NCBI RefSeq assembly: GCF_009711045.1
Contig: NZ_WMJX01000005.1
Coordinates: 1-64,000 of the forward strand
Origin: Myroides albus
GTDB taxonomy: Bacteria; Bacteroidota; Bacteroidia; Flavobacteriales; Flavobacteriaceae
Direction: 5' to 3'
DNA: 64,000 nucleotides
Shown here piece after piece: positions 36,920 to 45,707 of the stretch. Numbering within the stretch: the stretch's first letter is position 1; each line of letters opens with the position of its first letter. The position numbers and the translations under genes are program-made. The notes under the pieces are model-generated. The model saw only the letters and a program-made list of their open reading frames with translations, did no database searches and was not told the DNA's origin.

Positions 36920-37999
36920 ATGAGTTCGAATTATTATGCTGTTGTAATGGCTGGTGGAGTTGGGTCGCGCTTTTGGCCAGTAAGTACTCCTGATTTTCCA
37001 AAACAGTTTCATGATATGTTAGGTACGGGGGATACATTGATCCAGAAGACCTTTAAAAGGCTTTCTCTTTTGATCCCTAAAGAGAACATCTTAATCCTAA
37101 CACACGAAAACTATAGAGATATTGTACGAGAGCAATTGCCATCAGTAGAGTTAGAGAATATAATTCTTGAACCCGCTATGCGTAATACGGCACCTTGTAT
37201 TTTATATGCAGCAATGAAGATTAAGAAGATTAATCCTGATGCTGTTATGGTGGTAGCGCCAAGTGATCACTGGATTGAAGATGAAGTGCAGTTTATCAGT
37301 AATTTACAGCGTACATTTGATGTTTGTGAGAGAGATAGGGTATTGATGACTTTGGGTATATTACCTACGTTTCCCAATACTGGATATGGATATATCGAAT
37401 TCAATAAGCTGGATTCACGACCGATTAAGAAAGTTGTACAATTTAGAGAGAAGCCAGATTATGTGACTGCGCGAAAGTTTATTCAAAGTCGTCATTTTCT
37501 TTGGAATGCAGGGATATTCGTATGGAGTGTACAAGCTATTATAGAGGCTTTTTCTGAGTTTCAACCCAAGATGATAGAGTTATTTAACAAGGGGAATGAT
37601 TTGTATAATACAAATGGTGAAAAGTCCTTTATTAACGAACATTATCCTTTGGCAGAGAATATCTCTATTGATTATGCTATCATGGAAAAGGCAAATAACG
37701 TCTATGTCTTACCTGCAACATTTGATTGGAATGACTTAGGTACTTGGGGGTCTTTATACGATAAGTTACCGAAAGATTGCTCAGAGAATGCAGTAGTGAA
37801 TGCTAAGGCATTTTTTAATAATGCTACGAATAATATTGTTCGAACAGATAGTGATAAGCTTGTAGTGGTGGACGGATTAAGTGATTATATTATCGTAGAT
37901 AAAGAAGGGGTTTTGCTTATTTACCCTAAAAAGAAAGAACAGGAGATAAAGACAGTAAGTCACTATATTGAAGATAAGTTAAAAGAGGAAAACAAATAA
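36920..37999 (+). CDS. manC: Mannose-1-phosphate guanylyltransferase
   Basis: 359 residues, a single-domain GDP-mannose pyrophosphorylase. It makes GDP-mannose from GTP and mannose 1-phosphate. The nucleotidyltransferase signature VMAGGVGSRFWPVSTPDFPKQF is at residues 9-30, VVAPSDHW near 113-120 and the sugar-binding segment FREKPDYVTARKF near 174-186; DWNDLGTWGS is also typical. It lacks the C-terminal isomerase domain of bifunctional enzymes. GDP-mannose feeds polysaccharide and glycoprotein glycans; a glycosyltransferase and flippase lie 2-4 kb downstream. Confidence 0.93.
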   Translation: MSSNYYAVVMAGGVGSRFWPVSTPDFPKQFHDMLGTGDTLIQKTFKRLSLLIPKENILILTHENYRDIVREQLPSVELENIILEPAMRNTAPCILYAAMKIKKINPDAVMVVAPSDHWIEDEVQFISNLQRTFDVCERDRVLMTLGILPTFPNTGYGYIEFNKLDSRPIKKVVQFREKPDYVTARKFIQSRHFLWNAGIFVWSVQAIIEAFSEFQPKMIELFNKGNDLYNTNGEKSFINEHYPLAENISIDYAIMEKANNVYVLPATFDWNDLGTWGSLYDKLPKDCSENAVVNAKAFFNNATNNIVRTDSDKLVVVDGLSDYIIVDKEGVLLIYPKKKEQEIKTVSHYIEDKLKEENK

Positions 38000-38002
38000 G
38001 GT

Positions 38003-38054
38003 TTATAAAAAGTAAAAGGGATTGACAATTGTCAATCCCTTTTACTTTTTATAA
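38003..38054. terminator. 52-bp perfect palindrome, bidirectional terminator
   Basis: Positions 38003-38028 are the exact reverse complement of 38029-38054. It lies between the convergent manC and ABC ATPase genes. T runs occur on both strands, so it should end both transcripts. Confidence 0.88.
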
Positions 38055-38062
38055 TAGAAAGA

Positions 38063-38842
38063 TTATTTATTCTTTTCATTTCCAATGTGACGTATAGCGT
38101 CGCGAACCATTCTGAATAATTCTGAAGAATAGACGAAGTCAACTACGTCTTCATTGTCCGTTTGGATGATTTCCTTGTTGTTTCCAGACCAAGCAAGAAC
38201 ACCGTTTTTCAAGAATACAATATGTTCTCCAATCTCTAACACAGAGTTCATGTCATGTGTATTAATTACAGTAGTTATACCGTATTCATGTGTAATCTCT
38301 TGGATAAGGTTGTCGATGACAATTGCTGTTTTGGGATCTAATCCAGAGTTAGGCTCATCACAGAACAAGTATTTAGGGTTGTTTACTATTGCACGAGCAA
38401 TGGCTACCCTTTTCTGCATACCTCCAGAGATCTCAGCAGGTTTTTTCTTGTTTGCATTGATTAAGTTCACTCGGTTAATTACCTCGTTTACACGTTGCAT
38501 GATTTCAGCATCAGATTTGTCTGTAAACATTCTCAGTGGGAAGGCGATATTTTCTTCTACTGTCATAGAATCAAACAAAGCACTACCTTGGAATACCATG
38601 CCGATTTCTGTTCTTAGGTTTCTTTTTTCCGATCTGGATAACTCACTATATACTCTGCCATCGAAGGCAATAGATCCATTATCACTTTGGTGAATACCCA
38701 ATAAGGTTTTTAACAATACTGTTTTACCTGAACCACTCTGACCGATAATTAAGTTGGTCTTACCTTTCTCAAAAGTGGTAGAAATGCCTTTAAGAACTTG
38801 AGTTCCTTCGAACGACTTTTCAATGTTTTTAACTTCGATCAT
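38063..38842 (-). CDS. ABC transporter ATP-binding protein, MlaF-like
   Basis: 259 residues. Walker A GQSGSGKT (about 33-40), Q loop MVFQGSALFDSMTVEENIAFPLR, signature ISGGMQKRVAIARA, Walker B YLFCDEPNSGLD and the switch histidine in INTHDM are all present. The closest named family is the ATPase of the Mla-type lipid transporter, supported by the permease encoded 2 nt upstream. The complex would move phospholipids between inner membrane and periplasm to keep outer-membrane asymmetry. The substrate-binding MlaD-type (MCE) gene is not here. Confidence 0.92.
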   Translation of the reverse strand: MIEVKNIEKSFEGTQVLKGISTTFEKGKTNLIIGQSGSGKTVLLKTLLGIHQSDNGSIAFDGRVYSELSRSEKRNLRTEIGMVFQGSALFDSMTVEENIAFPLRMFTDKSDAEIMQRVNEVINRVNLINANKKKPAEISGGMQKRVAIARAIVNNPKYLFCDEPNSGLDPKTAIVIDNLIQEITHEYGITTVINTHDMNSVLEIGEHIVFLKNGVLAWSGNNKEIIQTDNEDVVDFVYSSELFRMVRDAIRHIGNEKNK

Positions 38843-38844
38843 GA

Positions 38845-39591
38845 TTAGTTACTTAATAATAGAGAGGTTAATATATAGTTTGTTAAGATAATGGCTACAC
38901 TCGTCCATACAAATGACGTTGTGCTGGCTTTACCCACTTCTAAAGCTCCACCTTTCATATAATATCCAAAGTAGGAAGGAATAGTAGCTAATAGGAATCC
39001 GAATATAAAGGTTTTGATAAAAGCGTAGGTGATGTGAAAAGGAATAAATGTGTCTTGTAATCCAATGATAAATTGTTCTGAAGTAACAAAATTACCCATT
39101 ACTCCTCCAAACCATCCTCCAAGTATTCCTAAGAACATACTGATTCCAATCACAAAAGGATAAAGAAAAACCGCTACAAGTTTAGGGAATACTAAGTAGT
39201 TAAGAGAACTTACTCCCATTACTTCTAAGGCATCAATCTGTTCGGTTACACGCATAGTACCTATGCTCGACGTGATGAATGACCCCATTTTACCTGCCAT
39301 AATAATAGAGATAAAAGTAGGTGCAAACTCTAAGACAACGGATTGTCTGGTAGCAAAACCAATTAAATATTTTGGAATTAATGGGTTTGTTAAGTTTAAT
39401 GCAGTTTGTATTGCTACAACCCCTCCTACGAAGAAAGATAAGAAGCAGACAATACCAAGTGAGCCAATAATTAAATCGTCAATTTCTTTGAAGATTAGTT
39501 CCTTCATCACCTTCCATTTGGTCATCTTGCTGAAGATTTCTTTCAACATAATGAAGTACTGACCTATATTTTTTAATCCTGATTTTATCAT
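38845..39591 (-). CDS. MlaE-family ABC transporter permease
   Basis: 248 residues with five or six transmembrane helices and the MlaE-family core VLEFAPTFISIIMAGKMGSFITSSIGTMRVTEQIDALEVMGV. It is the membrane subunit partnering the ATPase just downstream (2-nt gap). Sequence order permease-ATPase is typical in Bacteroidota. An MCE-domain protein encoded elsewhere would complete the lipid transporter. Confidence 0.92.
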   Translation of the reverse strand: MIKSGLKNIGQYFIMLKEIFSKMTKWKVMKELIFKEIDDLIIGSLGIVCFLSFFVGGVVAIQTALNLTNPLIPKYLIGFATRQSVVLEFAPTFISIIMAGKMGSFITSSIGTMRVTEQIDALEVMGVSSLNYLVFPKLVAVFLYPFVIGISMFLGILGGWFGGVMGNFVTSEQFIIGLQDTFIPFHITYAFIKTFIFGFLLATIPSYFGYYMKGGALEVGKASTTSFVWTSVAIILTNYILTSLLLSN

Positions 39592-39660
39592 ACAAAAATT
39601 AATATCCGGCTAAATTACCAATTACAAATGAGTTTTTAAGTGTGAATTGCTAAAAAATGC

Positions 39661-40518
39661 CTACCTCAGTTTTGCCTTTATCTTGTTCCAACGGTATTTG
39701 CGAATAAAGATTCCTTGTTCTTCCGTAACTAAATAGGGCATTTTAGCTTTTTTAGCTTTCCTAAAACCTGAGAGATAGTCTATGAACAAGAGCGTCTTTT
39801 TCTTTTTAAAAGCAAGTTTAAGCGAAGCGATGAGTGTAATGACGAACCCGTAATGAAGTCTGTAAAAAGCCTCTCCTTGTTTGTATCTTGATGCTTTGTT
39901 GTACATTGCTCCTGTGGGTTTTAAATGCTTCACTTTCAAAGTCTCATCGGTTTTTATTTTCCAATTGTAGAAATGACATAATAGCTCATCTACTGTATCC
40001 CAACCCATAGCGGGCTTTAGCCCTCCAATTTGCTGAAAGCACGAGACTCTATAAGATTTAAAGGCTCCTCTAATATGGTCTTTGTCAGTTAGATTTTCTA
40101 ATATCCAACTCCCGTCTTTCTCGATATAAGCGAAACCTCCAACCATGCCGATTGTAAGATCTTGTTTAAAGTGGTTACTTACTTTTTCAAAGTAATTTGA
40201 GGGCAAGATTAGATCTGCATCTAACTTGACGATAAATTCAAATTCCTCAAGGTTTTCTATTGTATCTAAGCCATAGTTGAAAGCTTGGATTACTTTGCTA
40301 CCAGGCAAGTGAATATTTTCAGAATCTTTATTGACAAGTGTTATCCAATGATAGGTCTTAGCAAAAGAGTTAACTATTTCAGCTGTATGATCAGTGGAAT
40401 TGTCATTAACGACAATAAGCCTGTGAGGTAATAAGCTTTGCAAAACAATGCTATCAAGGGTTTTGGCGATGTAATCTGCCTCATTGTAAGCAGGCATTAC
40501 AACTATGTATTTTGTCAT
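39661..40518 (-). CDS. Family 2 glycosyltransferase
   Basis: 285 residues. The GT-A fold is shown by MPAYNEADYIAKTLDSIVLQSLLPHRLIVVNDNSTD at the N terminus and a DxD-type motif in KLDADLIL near residue 100; GWDTVDELLCHF gives the acceptor-side acidic residues. It is predicted cytoplasmic or membrane-associated, transferring a sugar from a nucleotide donor to a glycan or lipid. It is transcribed away from the flippase gene (130 nt apart), and manC is nearby, so it may serve a mannose-containing surface glycan; that is an inference. Confidence 0.88.
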   Translation of the reverse strand: MTKYIVVMPAYNEADYIAKTLDSIVLQSLLPHRLIVVNDNSTDHTAEIVNSFAKTYHWITLVNKDSENIHLPGSKVIQAFNYGLDTIENLEEFEFIVKLDADLILPSNYFEKVSNHFKQDLTIGMVGGFAYIEKDGSWILENLTDKDHIRGAFKSYRVSCFQQIGGLKPAMGWDTVDELLCHFYNWKIKTDETLKVKHLKPTGAMYNKASRYKQGEAFYRLHYGFVITLIASLKLAFKKKKTLLFIDYLSGFRKAKKAKMPYLVTEEQGIFIRKYRWNKIKAKLR

Positions 40519-40648
40519 TTTATGTAGGTTTAGACACGATGAGATTCAACTCATAAAATAGGGTGGTCAGATTACAAATGTAAAAAAAATGTAGTTAAAC
40601 GTTGAATAGCAAGTATATTTGTAAGTAAGAAAGTCTATTTAAATAGTA

Positions 40649-42124
40649 ATGAAAGCTAATATCTCTACAAAACAAGCACTGTTGTTTACTGTTATCAATT
40701 ATATTGGAGTAGTAATAGGTGTAGTATCAACTATATTGATTTATCCGCAAGATAAAGAGATGTTAGGTGTTATACGATTTGTAGATGCCTGTGCTCAGAT
40801 AATGTATCCCATTATCGTTTTGGGTAGTACACATGCATTGATTAATTACTATCCAAAGTTAAATGAGCGATTGCAAAGCAAGCTATTTAGTTTCTCTTTG
40901 TTGTCTTTGTTTAAACTCGCACTTTGTCTGGGAATTGTACTCTTTATTGGTATGTTCTTTTATCAAGGAGAAGATATGAAATTTATTTTGTATGCTTATC
41001 CCTTAGCTTTTTCGATGGCTTATATAGAGCTTTTTCGCAGGCAAGCAACAAATCTCCAGAAGATCTCTTTTCCCACTTTCTTTGAAAAGATAATCCCTAA
41101 AATAACGCTGCCTACCGTATTCTTATTAGTAATTTATTTGCAATACAGTATCTCTAAGGCACTTGTATTGTATATATTATCTTATTTCTTAATAGCCTTA
41201 GTGATTGGTTGGTATATCTATCGATATTTTAAATTTAAGTGGCATTGGTCTTATAGTGATCTATTTACAGATATTAGTAAAAGGGAGTATTATCAATATA
41301 GTTTATTTGCATTTGCAGGAAGCTTTGGCTCTTTCTTTGCGTTTAGAGTTGATTCGTTGATGATTCCCTATTTTATATCCTATGAAGCAAATGGAACCTA
41401 TAATATTGGTGTTGCTTTAGCTTCCACACTGGCGATACCAGCCACAGGAGTTTTTGCGTTGTATGCGCCAGTCATATCAGAGTTGTTAAATAAAGGCGAT
41501 TTGCGCACCTTGAATTACAAGTATAAAGAGGTCGCAAGGAGTATGTTTTTTATAGGTATGTTTTTATTTAGTTGCACAGTAGTGGGAATTGCGGATTTGT
41601 TTCAACTCATGCCGACTTATGATAAGTTAGCTCCTTCACTTCCTATTATTTATTTGTTAGGTATAAATGTAGTTATAAACATGTCCACAGGATTTAATAC
41701 GGAGATTATTTCCTATTCCAAGTATTATAGGTTTAATTTAGTTTCTATCTTATGCTTGATGGTATTGAATGTGCTACTGAATATTTATTTTTTAACGCAA
41801 ACCACTTACGGCATTTTAGGTGTAGGAATTGCTTCGATGCTCTCATTAACTTTGTTTAATGTCGGTAAAACTTACTATATCTATAAGAAGATGAGGTTGT
41901 GGCCTTTTGACAGCATGTTTATGAAGTTATTCTTTGTGATGATTGGGATCTGTTTACTTGTTTTCTATTTGCCCTCTGTTGGTAGTCATATCGGGGATTT
42001 GCTTGTCAAAGTATTCCTTGTTCTATGTTTGAACTTGTATGTCCTATTTAAAACACAATGGGCTGAAGGGTTAAGAAGTCAAGTGGTTAAAATATTAGTT
42101 AGAATATTTAATTTAAAAATGTAA
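40649..42124 (+). CDS. Polysaccharide flippase-like membrane protein (Wzx/MATE superfamily)
   Basis: 491 residues with about 12-14 transmembrane segments throughout and charged short loops, the pattern of lipopolysaccharide or O-antigen flippases (MOP superfamily). The N terminus (KQALLFTVINYIGVVIGVVSTILIYPQDKEMLG) fits the first helix. It would move lipid-linked oligosaccharide across the inner membrane. It stands alone, followed by a strong terminator, next to a divergent glycosyltransferase gene. Confidence 0.87.
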   Translation: MKANISTKQALLFTVINYIGVVIGVVSTILIYPQDKEMLGVIRFVDACAQIMYPIIVLGSTHALINYYPKLNERLQSKLFSFSLLSLFKLALCLGIVLFIGMFFYQGEDMKFILYAYPLAFSMAYIELFRRQATNLQKISFPTFFEKIIPKITLPTVFLLVIYLQYSISKALVLYILSYFLIALVIGWYIYRYFKFKWHWSYSDLFTDISKREYYQYSLFAFAGSFGSFFAFRVDSLMIPYFISYEANGTYNIGVALASTLAIPATGVFALYAPVISELLNKGDLRTLNYKYKEVARSMFFIGMFLFSCTVVGIADLFQLMPTYDKLAPSLPIIYLLGINVVINMSTGFNTEIISYSKYYRFNLVSILCLMVLNVLLNIYFLTQTTYGILGVGIASMLSLTLFNVGKTYYIYKKMRLWPFDSMFMKLFFVMIGICLLVFYLPSVGSHIGDLLVKVFLVLCLNLYVLFKTQWAEGLRSQVVKILVRIFNLKM

Positions 42125-42130
42125 TGACAT

Positions 42131-42166
42131 AAAAAAAGCGATAACTCATTGTTTATCGCTTTTTTT
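42131..42166. terminator. Bidirectional terminator between flippase and EamA genes
   Basis: A 14-bp stem (42131-42144 with 42153-42166) with 8-nt loop and A7/T7 flanks acts for both convergent genes. Confidence 0.9.
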
Positions 42167-42171
42167 ATAAT

Positions 42172-43089
42172 TTATAGTTCCGGTTCGGGAAGTACTTTCT
42201 TCTTAATCTTTGTAAGTAGTAGGATTGTCGTGATGATACACAAACTACCTATCCAGTCAAAATAGTGAAATTGTACTCCGAAGTAAGTAATCGCAATGAA
42301 TGTAGCTGATAAAGGTTCAGCACAAGCTAATAAACTTGCTCTCTGAGGACCAATATTCTTAATTGCAGTTAAGAATATATAGAAAGGGATCAGAGTTCCT
42401 AAAAATACAATGAATGTAACAGCAGCAAATGTTTCACCATCCCATATTCCTTCTAAGTGGTGTGGTGGGTGGATAATACTCATTGCAATACCTGCGATTA
42501 ACATACTCCATCCGATGATTGAGATAGGACTGTATTTTTCTAACAAGTGGACAGGCATAATTGTATATGCTGCCAAAGCGATAGCTGAAGCCATACCCCA
42601 TATTAAGGCAGTAGGGTTTATGCTAAGCTTAGAAGTATCACCATGTGTAACCATTAAGAATGTACCTAACATGGCTAAGCCGATAGCTAAGAATTCAATT
42701 GGTTTGGGCCATTTCTTTAATCGTAGTGCAATGTAAACAGCTATAAATACAGGCCCTGTATATTGTAATACAGTTGCAGTAGCAGCGTTTGAATGAAAGA
42801 TAGTGACAAAGTAAGTATATTGTACTGTCAGCATTCCCAAGACGCTAAATAGCAATAGTTGAATAGCATCTTTTTTATTTTTCCAAATACCTTTTACATC
42901 TGGATTTCTTTGCATTATACCAAAGAATAACATCAGAACTCCCGAGATTAATAAACGGACTGTTACTAACCATTCGGCATTGAACTCTTTCTTGTCAAAA
43001 AGGAACTGTGCAAAAGCACCTGAAACTCCCCAAAGCATCGCTGCAAATATAGCAGATGCAAAGCCTAAAAATTTTTTATTTGATTGCAT
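42172..43089 (-). CDS. EamA/DMT-superfamily transporter
   Basis: 305 residues with ten predicted transmembrane helices arranged as two EamA repeats (about residues 8-145 and 160-290). Conserved segments include AAMLWGVSGAFAQFL in the first repeat and the ASLLACAEPLSATFIAITYFG stretch in the second. Members export amino acids or metabolites; the substrate cannot be predicted. Transcribed alone. Confidence 0.88.
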   Translation of the reverse strand: MQSNKKFLGFASAIFAAMLWGVSGAFAQFLFDKKEFNAEWLVTVRLLISGVLMLFFGIMQRNPDVKGIWKNKKDAIQLLLFSVLGMLTVQYTYFVTIFHSNAATATVLQYTGPVFIAVYIALRLKKWPKPIEFLAIGLAMLGTFLMVTHGDTSKLSINPTALIWGMASAIALAAYTIMPVHLLEKYSPISIIGWSMLIAGIAMSIIHPPHHLEGIWDGETFAAVTFIVFLGTLIPFYIFLTAIKNIGPQRASLLACAEPLSATFIAITYFGVQFHYFDWIGSLCIITTILLLTKIKKKVLPEPEL

Positions 43090-43350
43090 TTTATTTGATG
43101 TACTACAAGTACACTATGGTTAAAGAAATAATTTACTACTTTTATTTATAGACCTAATTATGTTGCAAAATTACTGATAATAATGACTGTTTTTATCTCT
43201 TTTTTAAGTCAAGAAGTGAATTTACTGACATCTTAGTGAAGTCAATAATTTCGCATCGTTTATAGCATTGTTTTTTAGGTAATTGTGTTTTTTTGATAAC
43301 AAAATTGTTTTATTGTTGATAGGAGGGAATTTTTGAGGATTTTGTAAAAT
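43090..43350. other. AT-rich spacer between two transporter genes
   Basis: No gene is visible. It must contain the promoter of the EamA gene on the minus strand, but I found no perfect -7 element. Confidence 0.4.
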
Positions 43351-43401
43351 GAAAAAAGAGTAAATAAAGCCTTTTTTAATTACTTTATTTACTCTTTTTT
43401 C
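43351..43401. terminator. Terminator with 19-bp perfect stem
   Basis: Positions 43351-43369 pair with 43383-43401 with a 13-nt loop and T runs on both sides. It follows the MFS gene on the minus strand. Confidence 0.85.
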
Positions 43402-43455
43402 GTGTTATTAACTTGTGTTATTGATAATTTACTAAAGCTGTTTTTGTATTTGAAT

Positions 43456-44664
43456 TTATTTTAACAGTTTTTTATTTGCTTGAACAATGAGTAAAATGGT
43501 AGAAAAAAGCAATAGAGAGATAATTATATATCGAATGCTTAATTCCATTTGTCCTGAGATGTTCCCCGTTGATGAAATGACAAAACTTGATATGGAGGTA
43601 ATAACGTAAACAAGTCCTCCCATTAATCCACCTGCAGTTCCCGAGTTTTCTGGAAAGGTCAACATTGTTGAAGTAAAGAAATTATTGAACAGTGTACCCG
43701 AGCAGATGTGAATAAGAAATAAAAAGGGCATCATAACCCAAATGTTTTCTAAGAAGTAACTCATTGCAATAAGCCCACCAATCAAGATAAGCTGTACTAT
43801 TGCGGGTTGTTTTACTCTTGGTTCAAATTCGAGATAGATTCGCCTTTTACCAACAAATCCTCCTAACATCCACGAAAAGCCAAGGATTAATGTACAATAG
43901 CCTATTACAACAGAATTATAGTGAAAGGTATTTTCAATTATAAAGGGCCCTGCAATATTGAAGATCATAACAATGGAATAGCTTAAACCTAAAATGATAA
44001 TACCTAACATGAACATTTTATTTTGAAGCATGGTTGAATACAATTGAACTGTGTTTTTAAGATTAAACTTTTTCTTCTCTGGAATACTCTCTCCACTGAT
44101 TGCCAAGTCTAATATTAATAGTATTCCCGCATAGATAGCAAGGAAAAAGAAATTAGCTTGCCAGTTGAATAGCTTTTCCAAGTATCCACCAAGAAATGGA
44201 GCTAATATCGGACCACAAGACCATACTACTGTAAAGTAACTCAAGTAGTGTGCTCTCTTTTCGGTATCATATAGGTCCATGAATAGAGCTCTTGTTGCAA
44301 CAACTAAGATAGAGATACCTATCCCCTGAACTATTCTAAGTAAGCAGATATAAAAGATATTATCTAAGTAGGCAATACTTATGCTTGTAATAACTAAGGT
44401 AAATAAAGCAATAAGCCGTGGCTTATATCTACCAATGCTATCCAATAAGCTACCTACAAATAGCTGTGAAATACCATAACTCAATAAGTAGCAGGTAAGC
44501 GTAAGTTGTATCTCTTTTTCCAAGACATTCAAATCCTTTGCCATAGAAGGGAATGACGGTAAGTAAATGTCAGTGACAAAACCTGAAAGAGGTATGGAAA
44601 TAAAAGCCAAAGCGGTTATCAATTTCTTTCGTTGTTCTGATGTGTTTTTAAGCATAAAGTACAT
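43456..44664 (-). CDS. MFS transporter, Bcr/CflA-like drug efflux family
   Basis: 402 residues, 12 transmembrane helices. The N terminus has the family pattern ALAFISIPLSGFVTDIYLPSFPSMAKDLNV and the helix 2-3 loop GSLLDSIGRYKPRL (MFS motif A). A second ATG three codons in (MLKNTSEQ, 44655) is an equally good start. TAATTTTG on the minus strand (44680-44687) is a perfect -7 element upstream. Predicted proton-driven exporter. An AraC-type regulator gene lies immediately upstream on the same strand, so it may control this pump. Confidence 0.9.
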   Translation of the reverse strand: MYFMLKNTSEQRKKLITALAFISIPLSGFVTDIYLPSFPSMAKDLNVLEKEIQLTLTCYLLSYGISQLFVGSLLDSIGRYKPRLIALFTLVITSISIAYLDNIFYICLLRIVQGIGISILVVATRALFMDLYDTEKRAHYLSYFTVVWSCGPILAPFLGGYLEKLFNWQANFFFLAIYAGILLILDLAISGESIPEKKKFNLKNTVQLYSTMLQNKMFMLGIIILGLSYSIVMIFNIAGPFIIENTFHYNSVVIGYCTLILGFSWMLGGFVGKRRIYLEFEPRVKQPAIVQLILIGGLIAMSYFLENIWVMMPFLFLIHICSGTLFNNFFTSTMLTFPENSGTAGGLMGGLVYVITSISSFVISSTGNISGQMELSIRYIIISLLLFSTILLIVQANKKLLK

Positions 44665-44748
44665 TGTTGTTTAGACGTGCAAAATTAACAGCTAATGCCT
44701 TTATGGCTTTTATTGACTCAAAGGGATAATTACGAAAATCAAAGATTG

Positions 44749-45663
44749 TTAGAGGGTGTTCTTAAATTGCAAGGGGGTTATTGAGGCGTATTTTTTAAAG
44801 AAGTTATTAAAATGGGTAGGGTGATCGAAGCCGAGTGTATAACCTATTTCTGCTATGTCCCAGGTTGTGTGTTTAAGAAGGTTTTTTGCTTCCTCGAATA
44901 CTCTGTTTTTGATTACTTGGGTAGTTGTATTTCCTGTGTTTTTTTTGACGATTGCATTTAAGTGATTTACATGTACGTTCAGTAGTTGAGCAAAGTCTTT
45001 GGGTGTTTTCAACAACAGAGGATAAGCAGGAGAATCTAAAGGAAACTGATTATCTAAGGCATTGTCAAACAAACGGTATAGTCTATCGGCAGGAGATTGC
45101 TCTTGTATGTGAATATCTTCTGCTTTTAACTGTAGGGCTTTGTGCAAGACAATAGCTACTAAGTTTCGTATGATTTCGTACTTTAAAGGGTAAGAGCTTT
45201 GTGCCATTTCATACATCTGCATAAAGTAGTTATTAAGGCTTTCTACTTCTGCGTCAGCTAAGAATATAAACGGCTTGCTCCATTCCTTGAATAAGGATGT
45301 TTTTTTAAATAGTTCAAGAGACGCATCTGAGTGAAAGAATTCCTTGTTGAATAAACAGAAGTATCCCTCTTGGTTTTCTGAGCATGATTCCCATTCATAA
45401 GGTATTGTTGGACAAGGAAGGAATAGAGTAGGTTTGTCTATCACTAAGGTGTGTTTACCATATTTGAACTTCCCTTGTCCAATAATTAAACAGATTTTAA
45501 AAAAGTCTCTCCTGTTGTAGGGAGTGCTGAAGTGACAATGTTTACGCGTATTTATATTAAAGTGAGACTGTCCATCTTGATAGTTGTTGATATCAAAACC
45601 GTAGTTTTTGCCTGTGATAGTATATTTGTAATAATCCTTTATGGTTTCTAAATCTTTACTCAT
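44749..45663 (-). CDS. AraC-family transcriptional regulator
   Basis: 304 residues. The N-terminal 190 residues fit a cupin-like sensor domain. The C-terminal AraC DNA-binding domain has two helix-turn-helix units: FAQLLNVHVNHLNAIVKKNTG and WDIAEIGYTLGFDHPTHFNNFFKKYASITPLQFK. It is 84 nt upstream of the MFS exporter gene on the same strand, which suggests control of that exporter in response to a small-molecule ligand. Confidence 0.92.
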   Translation of the reverse strand: MSKDLETIKDYYKYTITGKNYGFDINNYQDGQSHFNINTRKHCHFSTPYNRRDFFKICLIIGQGKFKYGKHTLVIDKPTLFLPCPTIPYEWESCSENQEGYFCLFNKEFFHSDASLELFKKTSLFKEWSKPFIFLADAEVESLNNYFMQMYEMAQSSYPLKYEIIRNLVAIVLHKALQLKAEDIHIQEQSPADRLYRLFDNALDNQFPLDSPAYPLLLKTPKDFAQLLNVHVNHLNAIVKKNTGNTTTQVIKNRVFEEAKNLLKHTTWDIAEIGYTLGFDHPTHFNNFFKKYASITPLQFKNTL

Positions 45664-45707
45664 ATCATTCCTAAATTCAAGTGTGTAAAGTTACTAAAAT
45701 CAAATAT

